Shown in pieces: positions 25,471 to 34,355 of a stretch of 64,000 nt of DNA. Location: assembly GCF_017571525.1 (NCBI RefSeq), contig NZ_JAGETY010000001.1:124001-188000 (forward strand), in the 5' to 3' direction. Below the pieces are notes generated by a model that made no database searches, was not told the origin of the DNA, and saw only the letters and a program-made list of their open reading frames with translations. Every line of letters starts with the position of its first letter. The first letter of the stretch is position 1. The DNA is from Hymenobacter sp. BT559. GTDB lineage: Bacteria; Bacteroidota; Bacteroidia; Cytophagales; Hymenobacteraceae. The translations under genes and the position numbers were made by a program.

Positions 25471-25512
25471 AACAGCCACTTAGTAGCAATACTGAGTGGC
25501 TGTTTTGTTTTT
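25471..25512 (+). terminator. Terminator of the tRNA gene
   Basis: AACAGCCACTTAG pairs with CTGAGTGGCTGTT (one G-U) around TAGCAATA, followed by TTGTTTTT. It starts six bases after the CCA. Confidence 0.9.
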
Positions 25513-25535
25513 GGTGCATACAAGATTCTTACAGC

Positions 25536-25613
25536 TTTACGCTAGCGGCCATATACTCGGTCGTACACTACCCCTCCGACATACTGGCCGGGTTGGGTTG
25601 CGGGTCTGGTTAG
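25536..25613 (+). pseudogene. Possible relic of a PAP2-family phosphatase C-terminus
   Basis: In one frame ending at TAG 25613 the DNA reads FTLAAIYSVVHYPSDILAGL then GCGSG. HYPSDILAG is the third phosphatase motif of the PAP2 family (usually GVHYPSDVLAG), including the catalytic-triad His and Asp. Nothing upstream encodes the rest of the protein: the frame runs back into the tRNA and its terminator. I read it as a 3' remnant of a deleted gene. The rest of the 331-bp gap between the tRNA and the response regulator (about 25614-25795) holds no gene or convincing promoter that I can see. Confidence 0.5.
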
Positions 25614-25795
25614 AGACCTGTAAATGCCCTTCGCCCGCGCCACGTGCGAGGCAAGCTCGGCTCTAGTGCCACGGACCGGCGGCACCCCTGACGCGGGAAA
25701 CGCTGCCAGCGATGAGTGCGCGACCCTAGCGGAATTGCCACCCGCCAGTCCTATTAATGTCGTAGCTTGGACCCTATCAACCGGAAGACAGCCCT

Positions 25796-26473
25796 GTGAA
25801 AATCCTTATCGTGGAAGACGAGCCTACCCTGCGCTCCTCGCTGGCCGACCACCTGCGGCGCGACGGCTACCGCTGCGAGGAAGCCAGCACCTACGCGCAG
25901 GCCCACGAAAAAATCAAGCTCTACCACTACGACTGCGTGCTGGTGGACTTGACCCTGCCCGGCGGTACCGGCCTGGGCCTGGTGCGCACGCTCAAGGCCG
26001 ATAACTCGCCCGCCGGGGTGCTCATCCTCTCGGCTCGCGGGGCGCTCGATGACAAAGTCAAGGGCCTGGAACTCGGGGCTGACGACTACCTGACCAAGCC
26101 CTTTCACCTGGCCGAGCTGACGGCCCGGCTCCACGCCATTCTGCGGCGCCGGCAGTTTCAGGGGCACAACGTCGTGCGCTTTCGGGATTTGACCGTGCTG
26201 CCCGACCGGGCTCAGGTGCTGGTGGGCGGAAACCTGGTGCCGCTGACCCGCAAGGAGTACGAGCTGCTGCTTTACTTTCTGACGAACCCCAACCGCCTGC
26301 TCACCAAGGAGAGCATTGCCGAGCACCTGTGGGGCGACGCCGCCGACACGGCCGACTCGTTCGATTTTATTTACAACCACCTCAAAAACCTGCGCAAGAA
26401 GCTCCAGGAGCAGGGCGCGCCCGACTATATCCGCACGGTGTACGGCCTGGGCTACGAGCTGCACAGTGAATGA
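25796..26473 (+). CDS. OmpR-family response regulator (metal-pump two-component system)
   Basis: This 225-residue protein has a receiver domain (acidic pocket EDE at residues 7-9, phosphorylatable Asp51 in VLVDLTLPG, Lys in DDYLTKPF) and a C-terminal winged-helix DNA-binding domain (LTRKEYELLLYFLTNPNRLLTKE, YIRTVYGLGYELH). Translation starts at GTG 25796. The stop overlaps the histidine kinase start (ATGA). It stands directly upstream of the CzcA-type pump genes on the same strand, so it most likely controls them in response to a metal (inference from context). Confidence 0.95.
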   Translation: MKILIVEDEPTLRSSLADHLRRDGYRCEEASTYAQAHEKIKLYHYDCVLVDLTLPGGTGLGLVRTLKADNSPAGVLILSARGALDDKVKGLELGADDYLTKPFHLAELTARLHAILRRRQFQGHNVVRFRDLTVLPDRAQVLVGGNLVPLTRKEYELLLYFLTNPNRLLTKESIAEHLWGDAADTADSFDFIYNHLKNLRKKLQEQGAPDYIRTVYGLGYELHSE

Positions 26474-27732
26474 AGCTGCTAGCTACCACCACCCGCTACT
26501 ACCTGCTGCTAGCGGCCCTGCTCTGCGCCGTGGGCACGGCCGCGCTCTACGCCGGGCTGGTGTGGGCCTTGCGCACGGAAACCGAGGAAAAGCTCGTGAC
26601 CGAGCAGGGCTACCTGACGCCCATCCTGCAGCGCACCGGCCGGCTGCCCCCGCCGCTGGGCGACCAGCGCCGGCTGAGCCCCCGCCCCCGCCCGGCCGGC
26701 TTTGACGACACGCTCGAATTTGACCCCGTGGGCCGCCGCTGGGAGCCGTTCCGGCAGCTGCATTTTCCGGTGCAGGTGCGGGGCGTGACGTATTGGGTGA
26801 CGCTGCGCAAGTCGCTGCTCGAAAATGACAGCCCGCTAGGGGTGGTGCTATTGGTCATGGCCACGGTGCTCCTCGGCCTGCTGCTGAGTCTGGTAGCGCT
26901 CAACCGCTGGCTGTCGGGCCGGCTCTGGCAACCTTTTCACCGCACGCTGGCCGCCCTGCGCGGCTACGAATTGCAGGGCCAGCCCGCCGCCCTTGTGCTG
27001 CCTGCTACGCCCATTGAGGAGTTTACCGAGCTAAACCAAGCCCTGACGCAGCTGAGTGAACGGCTGGCGGCCGAGTACCAGTCGCTGAAAGAGTTTACTG
27101 AAAATGCGGCCCACGAAACCCAGACGCCCCTAGCCATCCTGCAAGCCACGCTGGAGCGGTTGCTTCAGCTAGGGGCGAGCGACGCCAAAATGGCCCCGCT
27201 GCTGCGCGATGCCTACGGAGCCACACGGCGCCTCTCGCGCCTGCACCAGGGCCTGACGCTGCTCAGCAAGATTGAGAACGGCCAGTTTCCGGGGGCGGTG
27301 GCGCTGCACCTGGCCGACGTGGTGACCGAGCGGCTGGCGCTGCTGGAAGAGCTGCTCAGCGGCAAGGAGCTGCGCCTCACCGTGGAGGCCGCCGACCCGC
27401 TGCCGGTGCGGATGCACCCGGCCCTAGCCGAGTCGCTGGTCGGCAACCTGCTGCAAAACGCCTTCAAGCACAACCACGTGGGCGGCTCCCTGGCGGTGCA
27501 CCTGCGCGGCGGCGTGCTGGAAGTGCGCAACACCGGCTCGGCGCCCACCGGCGACCCGGCCCGCTACTTCGAGCGGTTTCAGAAGCAGCAGCCCGGCTCG
27601 GCTTCGCCAGGCCTGGGCCTCTCCATCGTGCAGCAGGTGTGCCGCTACTACGGCTTCGGGCTGCGCTACACCTACGAGCCTACGGCAGGGCTGCACGTGC
27701 TGCAAGTGAGCACCCGGCCGGTTGCGCCATAG
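26470..27732 (+). CDS. Sensor histidine kinase
   Basis: This 420-residue membrane kinase has two helices (about residues 8-30, YYLLLAALLCAVGTAALYAGL, and about 122-142, VLLVMATVLLGLLLSLVAL) flanking a periplasmic sensor domain of about 90 residues. A HAMP-like stretch follows, then the H-box AAHETQTPLAILQATLERLL (phospho-His), N-box NLLQNAFKHN and G-box GLGLSIVQQ. The sensor loop is proline/arginine-rich with no obvious Cys or His cluster, so the signal cannot be read from sequence. It is translationally coupled to the regulator and followed by the efflux pump after 96 bp. Confidence 0.93.
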   Translation: MKLLATTTRYYLLLAALLCAVGTAALYAGLVWALRTETEEKLVTEQGYLTPILQRTGRLPPPLGDQRRLSPRPRPAGFDDTLEFDPVGRRWEPFRQLHFPVQVRGVTYWVTLRKSLLENDSPLGVVLLVMATVLLGLLLSLVALNRWLSGRLWQPFHRTLAALRGYELQGQPAALVLPATPIEEFTELNQALTQLSERLAAEYQSLKEFTENAAHETQTPLAILQATLERLLQLGASDAKMAPLLRDAYGATRRLSRLHQGLTLLSKIENGQFPGAVALHLADVVTERLALLEELLSGKELRLTVEAADPLPVRMHPALAESLVGNLLQNAFKHNHVGGSLAVHLRGGVLEVRNTGSAPTGDPARYFERFQKQQPGSASPGLGLSIVQQVCRYYGFGLRYTYEPTAGLHVLQVSTRPVAP

Positions 27733-27828
27733 GCTCCGCATAGAATTGGCTTGTAGCCTTGCACCGGCAAGGGCCGAGCCGGCACCTGCCCACGGGGCAT
27801 CACCCCGCTGCCACGAACTGCCGCGCGC

Positions 27829-30800
27829 ATGTTTGATAGAATCATTCACTTCTCCATTCACCATAAGCTGCTTATCGGCTTTCTGGTGGTGCTGCTCGTG
27901 GCCTGGGGCGGCTACGCTCTCACGCAGCTGCCCATCGACGCGCTGCCCGACATCACCAACAACCAGGTGCAGGTCAACACCCTCTCGCCTGCATTGGCAA
28001 CGCAGGAAATCGAGCAAACCGTCACGGTCCCCATCGAGCTGGCGATGGCCAACGTGCCCGGGGCCATCGAGGTGCGCTCCATCTCGCGCTTTGGCCTCTC
28101 CAACGTCACCATCGTCTTCCGCGAGGACGTGGACCCTTACCGGGCCCGCCAAATGGTGAGCGAAAAGCTGCAGGAAGCCATTCAGCAGATTCCGCCCGGC
28201 TCCGGCACGCCCGAGCTGGCGCCTATCAGCACCGGGCTGGGCGAAATCTACCAGTACGTGCTGCACCCCGCGCCGGGCTACGAGCGGCAGTTCAGCCCCA
28301 TGGACCTGCGCACGCTGCAGGACTGGACCGTGCGCCGGCAGCTGGCCGGTATCCCCGGCGTGGCCGAAATCAACGGCTTCGGCGGCTACCGCAAGCAGTA
28401 CGAGGTGGCCGTGAACCCGCAGCGTCTGCGCCAGGTAGGCATCACCATGAGCGAGCTGCTGACGGCCCTGCAGGGCAACAACCGCAACACCGGCGGCGCC
28501 TACATCGAGAAGGGGCCTCGGACCTACTTTATCCGGGGCCTGGGCCTGGTCAAAAGCCTGAACGACGTGGCGCGCACGGTGGTAGTAGTGCGCGGCCGCA
28601 CGCCCGTGCTGGTGCGCGACGTGGCCCAGGTGCGCTTCGGGTCGGCCGTGCGCTACGGGGCCATGACCCGCAACAATGAGGGCGAAGTAGTGGGCGGGGT
28701 AATTCTCATGCTCAAGGGCGAAAACTCCAACCAGGTGGTGAGCCGCGTGAAAGAGCGCATGGCGCAGGTGCAGCGGTCGCTGCCGAAAGGCGTTATTATT
28801 GAACCGTTTCTGGACCGCTCCGACCTGATTAGCCGGGCCATTCACACGGTTACCAAAAATCTGGAAGAGGGCGCGCTGATTGTGCTTTTCGTGCTCATCC
28901 TGTTTCTGGGCAACTGGCGGGCCGGGCTGGTGGTAGCCTCAGTCATTCCGCTGGCCATGCTATTTGCCATCAGCCTGATGAACTTGTTCGGCGTGTCGGG
29001 CAACCTTCTCTCGCTCGGGGCCATCGACTTCGGGCTGATTGTAGACGGGGCCGTGATTATCGTCGAAGCCATCGTGTCGCGGGTGGCCCACGGCCGCCCC
29101 GCCGGCTCGCCCGAGCTGACGCGCGACGAGATGAACGCGGCCGTGTACGAGTCAGCCAGTCGCATCCGGCACTCGGCCTCATTCGGCGAAATCATCATTC
29201 TGATGGTGTACCTGCCCATTCTGGCGCTGGCCGGCATTGAGGGCAAGATGTTCCGGCCGATGGCCGAAACGGTGGCCTTCGCCATCGTGGGGGCGCTGCT
29301 GCTCTCGCTGACCTACGTGCCCATGATGGCCGCGCTAGCCCTGAGCCGCAAGGCCGACACCAAGGAAACCTTCTCCGACAAGCTCATGGCCCGCGTGCAG
29401 CGCAGCTACGCGCCGTTGCTGGCCCGCGCGCTGCGCCACCGCTCCCTTGTACTCGGGCTATCCGGCGTACTGCTGGTGGGAGCTTACCTGCTGTTTCGTA
29501 CCCTAGGTGGGGAGTTTATCCCGACCCTGGATGAAGGCGACCTGGCCATCGAGATGCGGATGCCCAATGGCACGGCCCTTGGCCAGACGGTAGCCGCCAC
29601 GGGGCAGGTGGGGGCCATCCTGCGCCGGCAGTTTCCCGAAGTCACGGGTGTGGTGAGCCGCATCGGGGTGGCCGATATTCCTACCGACCCCGACCCCATT
29701 GAAGTAGCCATGGTCACCATCCTGCTTAAGCCCCGCGCCGAGTGGACCTCGGCTGCAACCCGCGACGAGCTGGCTACCAAGATGAAAGAAGCCCTGGAGG
29801 TATTGCCGGGCGTAGACTACCAGTTCTCGCAGCCCATCCAGCTGCGCTTCAACGAATTGATTTCGGGCGCCCGGCAGGATGTGGCTGTCAAGATTTACGG
29901 CGAGGACCTGGCCCGGCTGGCGGCGCTCGGCCAGCAAGCCGCCGCGCTTATCGCCACCGTCCCGGGCGCGCAGGACGTGGCGGCCGAGCGTACGGCCGGC
30001 CTGCCCCAAATCACGGTGAACTTCAACCGCGACCGGCTGGCGCAGTACGGCCTGCCCGTGAGCGAGGTCGCCGACGTGCTGGCCACGGGCTTCTCCGGGG
30101 CCACGGCCGGCACGGTGTACGAGGGGGCCAAACGCTTCGACCTGGTGCTGCGCCTCGACTCGGCCCACCGTACCAGCATCGACGACGTGCGCGCCCTGCC
30201 CGTGGCCCTGGCCGACACCAACCAGGTGCCGCTGAGCGAGGTGGCCCAAATCGAGCTGAAGGATGGCCCAGCCCAGATTTCGCACGAGGACGGCAAGCGT
30301 CGCATTACGGTAGGCCTGAACGCGCGGGGCCGCGACGTGCAAAGCGTGGTGCAGGACATCCAGCGGGTGCTGGCCCAAAAGCTGCCGCTGCCCCCTGGCT
30401 ACTACCTCACCTACGGCGGCCAGTTCCAGAACCTGGTCGAGGCGCAGCAGCGGCTCAGCATTGCCGTGCCCGTGGCGCTGGCACTGATATTCAGCCTGCT
30501 GTTTTTCACCTTTAGCTCCTTGAAAGAGTCGCTGTTGATTTTTACGGCCATTCCGCTTTCGGCCATCGGCGGCGTGGTGGCGCTGTGGGCGCGGGGTCTG
30601 CCGTTCAGCGTCTCGGCCGGGATAGGCTTCATTGCCTTGTTCGGTGTGGCCGTGCTCAACGGCATCGTGCTCATCGGCGAGTTCAACCGCCTCGAAGCCG
30701 AAGGCGTGCACGACGTACTGGAGCGCGTGCGCCTCGGCACGGCGGCCCGCCTGCGGCCGGTGGTGATGACGGCCGCCGTGGCCTCGCTGGGCTTTTTGCC

Positions 30801-32238
30801 GATGGCTTTGTCCAACACGGCGGGGGCCGAAGTGCAGCGCCCGCTAGCCACGGTGGTTATCGGCGGGCTGGTCACGGCCACGCTGCTTACGCTGGTGGTG
30901 CTGCCGGTGCTCTACAGCTTGTTTCTGAAAGGTGGGCGGGGCACTCCGCCTGCCCCTACCCCTGCTGAGGATGCTGCCGTTCCGCCAGCTCCCGGCGGCG
31001 GGCTAGCGGCGGGCGGAATGGTCCTACTGCTGGTGGTGGGGAGCGCGCTGCTCGCCCAGCCGGCGGGGGCGCAAACCCTACCTAGCGCGCCGGCCGCAGC
31101 AACACCCCTGACGCTGGATGCCGCCCTCGGCCAGGCACTGCAGCGCAACCCCGGTCTGCAGAGCGCCACCTACTCGGTGCAGCAGCAGCAGGCCCTGCTC
31201 GGTACGGCCCTGGAGCCCGGCCGCACCAGCCTCAGCTACGGCTACGAGGACAACGCCGCACTGCCCGGCAATAAAACCTATGGCGTGGGCCAGAGCCTGG
31301 AATTTCCTACCGTGTACGCGCGACAGGCCCAGGCCCTGCGCCAGCAGGTGACCCTGAGCGAACGTAGCCGCGCGCTCACCCAAGCCAGCCTACGCCGCGA
31401 CGTGCAGGCGGCCTACCTGCAGCTGGCCTACGGGCTGGCCCGGCTGCGGCTGCTGACTAATCAGGACAGCCTCTACCGCGACTTTGCCCGGGCCGCCGCC
31501 GTGCGCTATAAGCTCGGCGAGGCGTCCTACCTGGAGCAGGTGTCGGCCGCCGCTAGGGCCCGCGAAGTCGAAGTGGCCCGCCGCCAGGCCGAGGCCGACC
31601 GCCGCATTTTTGAGCGGGAGCTGCAACGCGTGCTGGGCGCGCCGCAGCTAGTAGCCCTGCCGGCCAATGCCCTGGTGCGGCTGCCGCGCCCCCCGGCCCT
31701 GGCTGATACGGCCCAGGGCCGCGACAATCCTACTATTGCCCTGAGCCAGCAGCAACTGGTGGTAGCGCAGGCCCAGCAGCGAGTGCTCAAAGCCCGCAAC
31801 CTGCCGGACTTCTCTGCCTATTACAACCGCCAGACCCAGGCCGGGGAAGGCGGCTTCTATGGCTACGGCGTTGGCCTGAACGTGCCCCTCTTTGCCCGGG
31901 CCCAGCGCAGCCGCACCCAGGCCGGCGCGCTGGCCATCAAGGTGGCCGAAGCCGACCTGGCCAACGCCCGCAACAACGTGCAGGCTGCCCTGGCCCAGCA
32001 GGTGCAGCAGGTGGAGAAAGCCGACGAGGCCCTGCGCTACCTGGAAAGCGCCGGCTTGCAGCAGGCCCGCGAAATCGTGCGCGTGGCCAAGAAAAGCTAC
32101 CGCGCCGGCGAAGTTGGCTACGTGGAGTACGTGGCCGCCCTCACTCAGGCTTACGGAATTCGCGGCCAGTACCTCGAAGCGCTGAATCAGTATAACCAAA
32201 GCATTATTACCCTGACCTATCTGCTGGGCGCCAACTAA
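27829..32238 (+). CDS. CzcA-type heavy-metal RND permease fused to a TolC-type outer membrane factor
   Basis: The protein has 1469 residues. Residues 1-1040 form a complete heavy-metal-efflux RND permease, with the N-terminal helix, periplasmic porter region and second set of helices. The signature Asp400-F-G-L-I-V-Asp406-G-...-Glu413 matches the proton-relay/cation triad of the CzcA (Zn/Co/Cd) class rather than the Cu/Ag class. A Pro/Ala linker leads to a hydrophobic segment (1064-1082, ending QPAGAQ) that looks like an internal signal peptide. It is followed by a full OMF domain (about 1083-1469; LTLDAALGQALQRNPGLQSA, repeated SYLEQVSAAARAREVEVARRQ-type coiled coils). Such fusions are known in Bacteroidota. 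Confidence 0.95.
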   Translation: MFDRIIHFSIHHKLLIGFLVVLLVAWGGYALTQLPIDALPDITNNQVQVNTLSPALATQEIEQTVTVPIELAMANVPGAIEVRSISRFGLSNVTIVFREDVDPYRARQMVSEKLQEAIQQIPPGSGTPELAPISTGLGEIYQYVLHPAPGYERQFSPMDLRTLQDWTVRRQLAGIPGVAEINGFGGYRKQYEVAVNPQRLRQVGITMSELLTALQGNNRNTGGAYIEKGPRTYFIRGLGLVKSLNDVARTVVVVRGRTPVLVRDVAQVRFGSAVRYGAMTRNNEGEVVGGVILMLKGENSNQVVSRVKERMAQVQRSLPKGVIIEPFLDRSDLISRAIHTVTKNLEEGALIVLFVLILFLGNWRAGLVVASVIPLAMLFAISLMNLFGVSGNLLSLGAIDFGLIVDGAVIIVEAIVSRVAHGRPAGSPELTRDEMNAAVYESASRIRHSASFGEIIILMVYLPILALAGIEGKMFRPMAETVAFAIVGALLLSLTYVPMMAALALSRKADTKETFSDKLMARVQRSYAPLLARALRHRSLVLGLSGVLLVGAYLLFRTLGGEFIPTLDEGDLAIEMRMPNGTALGQTVAATGQVGAILRRQFPEVTGVVSRIGVADIPTDPDPIEVAMVTILLKPRAEWTSAATRDELATKMKEALEVLPGVDYQFSQPIQLRFNELISGARQDVAVKIYGEDLARLAALGQQAAALIATVPGAQDVAAERTAGLPQITVNFNRDRLAQYGLPVSEVADVLATGFSGATAGTVYEGAKRFDLVLRLDSAHRTSIDDVRALPVALADTNQVPLSEVAQIELKDGPAQISHEDGKRRITVGLNARGRDVQSVVQDIQRVLAQKLPLPPGYYLTYGGQFQNLVEAQQRLSIAVPVALALIFSLLFFTFSSLKESLLIFTAIPLSAIGGVVALWARGLPFSVSAGIGFIALFGVAVLNGIVLIGEFNRLEAEGVHDVLERVRLGTAARLRPVVMTAAVASLGFLPMALSNTAGAEVQRPLATVVIGGLVTATLLTLVVLPVLYSLFLKGGRGTPPAPTPAEDAAVPPAPGGGLAAGGMVLLLVVGSALLAQPAGAQTLPSAPAAATPLTLDAALGQALQRNPGLQSATYSVQQQQALLGTALEPGRTSLSYGYEDNAALPGNKTYGVGQSLEFPTVYARQAQALRQQVTLSERSRALTQASLRRDVQAAYLQLAYGLARLRLLTNQDSLYRDFARAAAVRYKLGEASYLEQVSAAARAREVEVARRQAEADRRIFERELQRVLGAPQLVALPANALVRLPRPPALADTAQGRDNPTIALSQQQLVVAQAQQRVLKARNLPDFSAYYNRQTQAGEGGFYGYGVGLNVPLFARAQRSRTQAGALAIKVAEADLANARNNVQAALAQQVQQVEKADEALRYLESAGLQQAREIVRVAKKSYRAGEVGYVEYVAALTQAYGIRGQYLEALNQYNQSIITLTYLLGAN

Positions 32239-32264
32239 CAACGGGCCGACCTTCCGAATCCACC

Positions 32265-33491
32265 ATGACGCCTTCTCACTTTCCGTTTTTTTTCTTGCTC
32301 GCCCTGAGTCTGTTGACGGGCTGCGGCAAAAAGGGCGCCGATGACGACGACCATCCCACGGCCACGCAGGCGGCCGACCCGCCGCTAGCCCCCAACCAAG
32401 TGCAGCTGTCGGAAAACCAGGTGCGGGCCATCAATCTGCGGCTCGGCCGCTTGACGACGCAGGACGTGAGCAATGTGGTCAAGGCCACTGGCACGCTCAG
32501 CCTGCCGCCTCAGCGCCGGGCCAGCGTGAGTGCCTACCAGGGCGGCATTATCCGCGCGCTACCCGTCACCGAAGGGCAGCCGGTGCGCCAGGGCCAGGTG
32601 CTGGCCGAGTTGGAAAACCCCGATTTTGTGCAGCTCCAACAGGACTACCTCACCCAGCGCGACCAGTTCGCGTTTCTCGAAGCCGACTACAACCGCCAGA
32701 AAGCTCTCCTTGCCGAGCAGGTGGGCGTGGCCAAGAACGTGCAGCAAACCGCCGCCAACTACAATGCTGCCCGCGCCACGCTGCGCAGCCTCGAAAGCCG
32801 CCTCACGACCCTCGGCATTGCCCTAGGGCCGCTGCGGGCCGGCCGCCTCGTCAGCCGCATCCCCGTGAAATCGCCGCTGGCCGGGCGGCTGCGCTACCAG
32901 CCGGGCCTAGCTATAGGAGCCTCCGTGTCGCCGGCCGGGCCCTTATTCGAGGTGCTGGACACGCGCCGGCTGTTTGTGGAGCTGCAGGTGTTTGAGCAGG
33001 ACTTCGGCAAGGTGCACGTGGGGCAGGCCGTGCACGTCACCTTGCCCAGCCTGCCCGACCGGCCCGCTACTGAGGCCCTAGTAGCTTACATCGACCCAGC
33101 CTTCAACCCTGCCACTAAAACCGTGAAGGTGCGCGCCATTATCGACCACAACCACGATGAGCAGCTGCTGCCTGGCCTGTTCGTCAACGCCGTCATTGAC
33201 GTAGACCCGGCCGCCGCGCCGGCCGCCGTCGCCACCGTGCCCGATGCGGCGCTCGTGCCGGAAGGCGAGTCGAACTACCTCTACACGCTGGTCAGCACCC
33301 GCCACGAAGCCACCGGCAACGAATACGTCTACGAAAAGCACGAGGTGCGCACCGGGGCCGCCGCCAGGGGCTTCACCGCCATTACGCCCGTAGATAAGCT
33401 GCCCGCCAACGCCCAAATCGTCATTAACGGCGCATATTATCTGCAGGCCCAGCAGGGCAAGAGCAGCGGCGGGCAAGGCGACGACGACTAA
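32265..33491 (+). CDS. CzcB-type RND periplasmic adaptor lipoprotein
   Basis: This 408-residue protein starts with a lipobox signal (FFFLLALSLLTGCGKK), followed by an acidic/His patch (DDDDHPTA) that may bind metal. The barrel-sandwich halves (GGIIRALPVTEGQPVRQGQVLAELENPD and LVSRIPVKSPLAGRLRYQPG) are separated by a long alpha-hairpin (about residues 115-190, FVQLQQDYLTQRDQ...). Beta-barrel and membrane-proximal domains follow, the latter holding the VPDAALVPEGESNYLY strand. It follows the pump by 26 bp and completes the tripartite exporter, with the channel supplied by the fused OMF domain. Confidence 0.93.
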   Translation: MTPSHFPFFFLLALSLLTGCGKKGADDDDHPTATQAADPPLAPNQVQLSENQVRAINLRLGRLTTQDVSNVVKATGTLSLPPQRRASVSAYQGGIIRALPVTEGQPVRQGQVLAELENPDFVQLQQDYLTQRDQFAFLEADYNRQKALLAEQVGVAKNVQQTAANYNAARATLRSLESRLTTLGIALGPLRAGRLVSRIPVKSPLAGRLRYQPGLAIGASVSPAGPLFEVLDTRRLFVELQVFEQDFGKVHVGQAVHVTLPSLPDRPATEALVAYIDPAFNPATKTVKVRAIIDHNHDEQLLPGLFVNAVIDVDPAAAPAAVATVPDAALVPEGESNYLYTLVSTRHEATGNEYVYEKHEVRTGAAARGFTAITPVDKLPANAQIVINGAYYLQAQQGKSSGGQGDDD

Positions 33492-33573
33492 GGCGTTGTC
33501 GATACTCATTTTCTGTTTTCCAACCCGCGCTGCGCGCTGCCTGCAACGCCTATTTATTCTGTTTCTTCATTTC

Positions 33574-34289
33574 ATGCCAACTACGTCGGACTCCTGGCTG
33601 CAGCGCGGTATTTACCTCGAATACGCCACGCTGGGCGGGGCCGTCGACTACGTGGCCATCCAGTATTGTGCCCGGCTCCATGCCCTCGTGGTCTGCGTCG
33701 ATTATACTATACCCTGGCCCCGAAGGCCAAGTTGGACGAGTCGAGCCAGGAAGTCTTGGCGGCCTACCGGCAACTGGTCACGGAGAATGCCCATAGGAAA
33801 CTACTGATTGACGGTGGCTCTGTGGGCAGCTACTACGTGGTCAACACCATTCTGCAGGCCCGCGATGCCCACCTCAAGTTGCCCGTCGCCGCGGCCATCA
33901 GCACGCCCTCTACCGATGCCACGGGCGCAGGCGACTCGTACGTGGCCAACGATGGCCGCGACCTGCTCGTCTGGAAAAACTTTACGCAGCGACTGACCAC
34001 AGACCACGTCATTGTTTCCCCGGGCACGGGCCTTACAAAACCGTCCGTCTCCCTGATTCAGGCCGATTACAGCAAAGGGTTCGTCCCATCGGTCATCGCG
34101 ACCGGTACGCGAGACCTGTTTCCAAGCAACAGCGTCCGCTTGCATCAGGCGTTAAAGACGGTCCATGTATCAGCCGAACTGCTGGTGTTTGAAGGCATGT
34201 GGCATGGGTTTAACGCGACCCCGGACCTGCCTGAGGCAGAGGCCTGCACGACGCAAGCCCTTGACTTTTTGACGAAATACATCAACTAA
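33574..34289 (+). pseudogene. Broken alpha/beta-hydrolase (HSL/acetyl-esterase type)
   Basis: The first frame reads LHALVVCVDYT and the second continues TLAPKAKLDESSQEVLAAYR, together the VDYTLAP region of the hormone-sensitive-lipase esterase family. The break falls on a tandem duplication of TATAC (33703-33707 and 33708-33712); removing one copy restores GAT-TAT-ACC-CTG. The downstream part still shows the nucleophile elbow GGSVG, the acid in ATGTRDLF and the catalytic His in GMWHGF. The N-terminal oxyanion HGG motif is missing, so the gene is also truncated at the 5' side. It lies at the end of the metal-efflux block. Confidence 0.75.
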
Positions 34290-34355
34290 CACGCCGGTCC
34301 GGTCGCGGGTGGGCATCGGCCGGCCGGACTGCACACTGGATGCGGCCGTAAATGT

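Noticed and set aside
27424..30711. Long minus-strand open frames of 473 and 402 codons opposite the metal pump
   Set aside because: They are antisense to a fully conserved CzcA gene, have His/Gln/Val-rich non-protein-like composition, and arise from GC-rich third positions.
34290..34355. Imperfect GC-rich inverted repeat between the broken esterase and the hydroxylase gene as a terminator
   Set aside because: Pairing is poor and no T run follows; it is likely chance in GC-rich DNA.
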